From: Verrucomicrobiia bacterium | GTDB taxonomy: Bacteria; Verrucomicrobiota; Verrucomicrobiia; Limisphaerales; JAUIHU01 | Direction of reading: 5' to 3' | Length of the DNA: 7,329 bases | Assembly: GCA_030432175.1 (NCBI GenBank) | Contig: JAUIHU010000212.1 | Coordinates: 1 to 7,329, forward strand | Shown: positions 6,035 through 7,329 of the stretch, one piece after another | How positions within the stretch are numbered: the first letter of the stretch is position 1 | Layout: each line of letters opens with the position of its first letter | Translations under genes and position numbers: made by a program | The notes under the pieces: model-generated | What the model was told of the DNA's origin: nothing | Seen by the model: only the letters and a program-made list of their open reading frames with translations | Database searches by the model: none

Positions 6035-6072
6035 AAAAAAAAATCGCCCCGGCATCATCTCTTTACCGGGGC
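6035..6072 (-). terminator. intrinsic terminator of the esterase gene
   Basis: On the minus strand a GC-rich 7-bp stem (GCCCCGG with CCGGGGC, arms at 6066-6072 and 6046-6052) with a 13-base loop is followed, after two bases, by nine consecutive T (6035-6043). It lies 63 bases past the esterase stop codon. This is a classical Rho-independent terminator and would insulate the downstream solenoid genes from esterase transcription. Confidence 0.88.
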
Positions 6073-6135
6073 ATAACAAATATTTGAAATCTGCTGTAAA
6101 TGGAATTTACTTCGGACAGGTGTTTTCAAAAAAAA

Positions 6136-7266
6136 TCACTGAAAGAGAAGAGGCGCGAATTCCGCCAGATAGTCTCTCCAGTTGAGCCATGTGTGACCGC
6201 CTTCGGTTTCTTTCCAGGTAACATCAAATCCATTGTCTTCCAAAGTCTTGACAGTCAGTTTGGAGGTTTCGATCAGGAAGTCGTCTTTGCCTGTCGCAAA
6301 CCAGACCAGTTCCAATCCTTCTTTGGCGGACTCGTCTTTGAGATGTTTTTTATTTTTATCCACCCAGTCTGAAGATTGGTTGATACCGAATACGCCAGAG
6401 CTGAAAACTCCAAAATAAGCAAAGTCTTTCAGGTTGGGGATAGCGATGTCGAGTGTGTGCGCTCCTCCCATGGATAAACCGGCAATGGCACGATTGGCGC
6501 GACCTTCTTTCACCCGGTAGCGTTTTTCGATCAAGGGTGTGATTTCTTCATGAAAATCTGTCACAAATTCCTGCATTTGAACCTGAAAAGGTTTGCCTCC
6601 ACCGCGAAATGAAAATGCTCCAGTGTGTCCGTTTGGCATAACAACTATCATCGGCTGGGCTTTGCCTGCAGCGATCAGGTTGTCCAGGATGACTCCAGCG
6701 CGACCTACGGTGGACCAGGAGTCGTCGCTGTCACTGGCTCCGTGCAGAAGGTAGAATACCGGGTAGGATGCCGAACCGGACTCGTATCCTGGAGGAGTGT
6801 AAACATGAAGCCGACGGAATGTATGCAGCGATTTTGAATGGTAGGTGATTTCAGCGACCGCTCCAAGAGGGACGTCCTGAGTGTCGAATAAATCAGATCC
6901 GGTTACCTGGGCGAGACTCCAGCTTTGAGTATTGGATTCACTGTCATTGGTGTTTTTCGGATCGAGAATGCGTAGGCCATCGACAGTGAAATTATAACGA
7001 TAGGATCCGGCGGGAACTGGGCCAACTTCTATTTCCCAGATACCTTCATTGTCACGTTTCATTTTTGCTCCTTGCCCCAGGCCTGGGATATCACTACTGC
7101 CCAAACTGACTTCCTCAGCATTGGGCGCATGGATACGAAAGATGAGTTTTTTTTCTTCAGTTTGTTCAACCGATTTGTAGTTCGGTACACGAGGACCAAA
7201 CTGAGCCTGTGCTGTGGCGGATAACAGCAGCAAGGTTGTCAGAGTAATAGCAAAGATTTGTTTCAT
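6136..7266 (-). CDS. secreted CE1/esterase-D-type carbohydrate esterase with N-terminal early-set domain
   Basis: This 376-residue protein is an exported serine esterase, similar in layout to feruloyl/acetyl-xylan esterases such as the esterase module of xylanase Z. Residues 1-21 are a signal peptide (MKQ, hydrophobic core, AQA before Gln22). Residues about 28-120 form an early-set (CBM48-like) beta-sandwich, with FRIHAPNAEEVSL, IWEIEVGPVPAGSYRYNF and VDGLRILDP. The alpha/beta-hydrolase part follows: LHVYTPPGY (153-161), YLLHGASDSDDSW (172-184, oxyanion region), VVMPNG (208-213), the nucleophile elbow GLSMGG with Ser265, and the likely acid Asp328 or Asp329 in TGKDD. The catalytic His358 is in GGHTW. 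All three catalytic positions are present and the length is normal, so it should be active. It probably cleaves ester-linked acyl or feruloyl groups from plant or algal polysaccharides outside the cytoplasm; the exact substrate is not predictable. No strong Shine-Dalgarno is seen. It is followed by its own terminator, so it is probably monocistronic at the 3' side. Confidence 0.9.
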   Translation of the reverse strand: MKQIFAITLTTLLLLSATAQAQFGPRVPNYKSVEQTEEKKLIFRIHAPNAEEVSLGSSDIPGLGQGAKMKRDNEGIWEIEVGPVPAGSYRYNFTVDGLRILDPKNTNDSESNTQSWSLAQVTGSDLFDTQDVPLGAVAEITYHSKSLHTFRRLHVYTPPGYESGSASYPVFYLLHGASDSDDSWSTVGRAGVILDNLIAAGKAQPMIVVMPNGHTGAFSFRGGGKPFQVQMQEFVTDFHEEITPLIEKRYRVKEGRANRAIAGLSMGGAHTLDIAIPNLKDFAYFGVFSSGVFGINQSSDWVDKNKKHLKDESAKEGLELVWFATGKDDFLIETSKLTVKTLEDNGFDVTWKETEGGHTWLNWRDYLAEFAPLLFQ

Positions 7267-7329
7267 TGATTGGTTTCTAATAACAGAATTGGGTTGTTAA
7301 ATTCAATTTTGAGACAGCTCCTCAATGGT

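Noticed and set aside
6096..6110. Short inverted repeat GTAAAT-GGA-ATTTAC after the esterase gene
   Set aside because: A six-base AT-rich stem without a T-run; weak, and the strong terminator at 6035-6072 explains transcription end better.

Overview
The window looks like a chromosomal segment from the Planctomycetota/Verrucomicrobiota group. The best clue is the fragment at the left edge: the N-terminus of an ECF sigma factor with the phrasing typical of the Rhodopirellula/Verrucomicrobium ECF subfamily (Tyr-Leu-Arg-Ser-Leu-Leu-Pro, then Asp-Val-Ala-Gln-Glu). A secreted CE1-type esterase with an early-set domain and weak Shine-Dalgarno sequences also fit. This assignment is inference; no rRNA or other phylogenetic marker is present.

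Layout from left to right. (1) A partial ECF sigma factor gene runs leftward off the window. (2) A 155-bp divergent region carries an 11-bp inverted repeat that brackets the -35 box of a plausible promoter for the sigma factor. (3) A rightward gene encodes an acyltransferase-3 (OpgC/MdoC-like) membrane protein with about three ankyrin repeats inserted in one large loop. (4) Three tandem 28-bp hairpin-forming repeats begin at the acyltransferase stop codon. (5) A leftward 593-aa gene, then its leftward 590-aa paralogue, each has its own conserved ~90-bp leader and its own downstream repeat array. (6) A leftward secreted esterase gene has a clear intrinsic terminator.

The central feature is the pair of paralogues. 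They are not recognised as a named family. Their middle and C-terminal parts resemble the helical-repeat (alpha-solenoid) region found C-terminal to SWIM zinc fingers in bacterial proteins, but neither has the CxC...CxH zinc finger. They sit in a tandem duplication of about 2 kb. It includes the last codons of the acyltransferase gene, the hairpin repeat array, the gene and its leader (2000-3992 matches 4063-6027 at both ends). The duplication explains why a short relic of the acyltransferase 3' end lies between the two paralogues. N-terminus, C-terminus, leader and repeat array are well conserved, while the middle of the proteins has diverged strongly.

The genes do not form one obvious pathway. 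The esterase terminator separates it from the paralogue pair, and the acyltransferase converges on the first paralogue. The acyltransferase and esterase both suggest envelope or polysaccharide acyl chemistry, but nothing here links them functionally.
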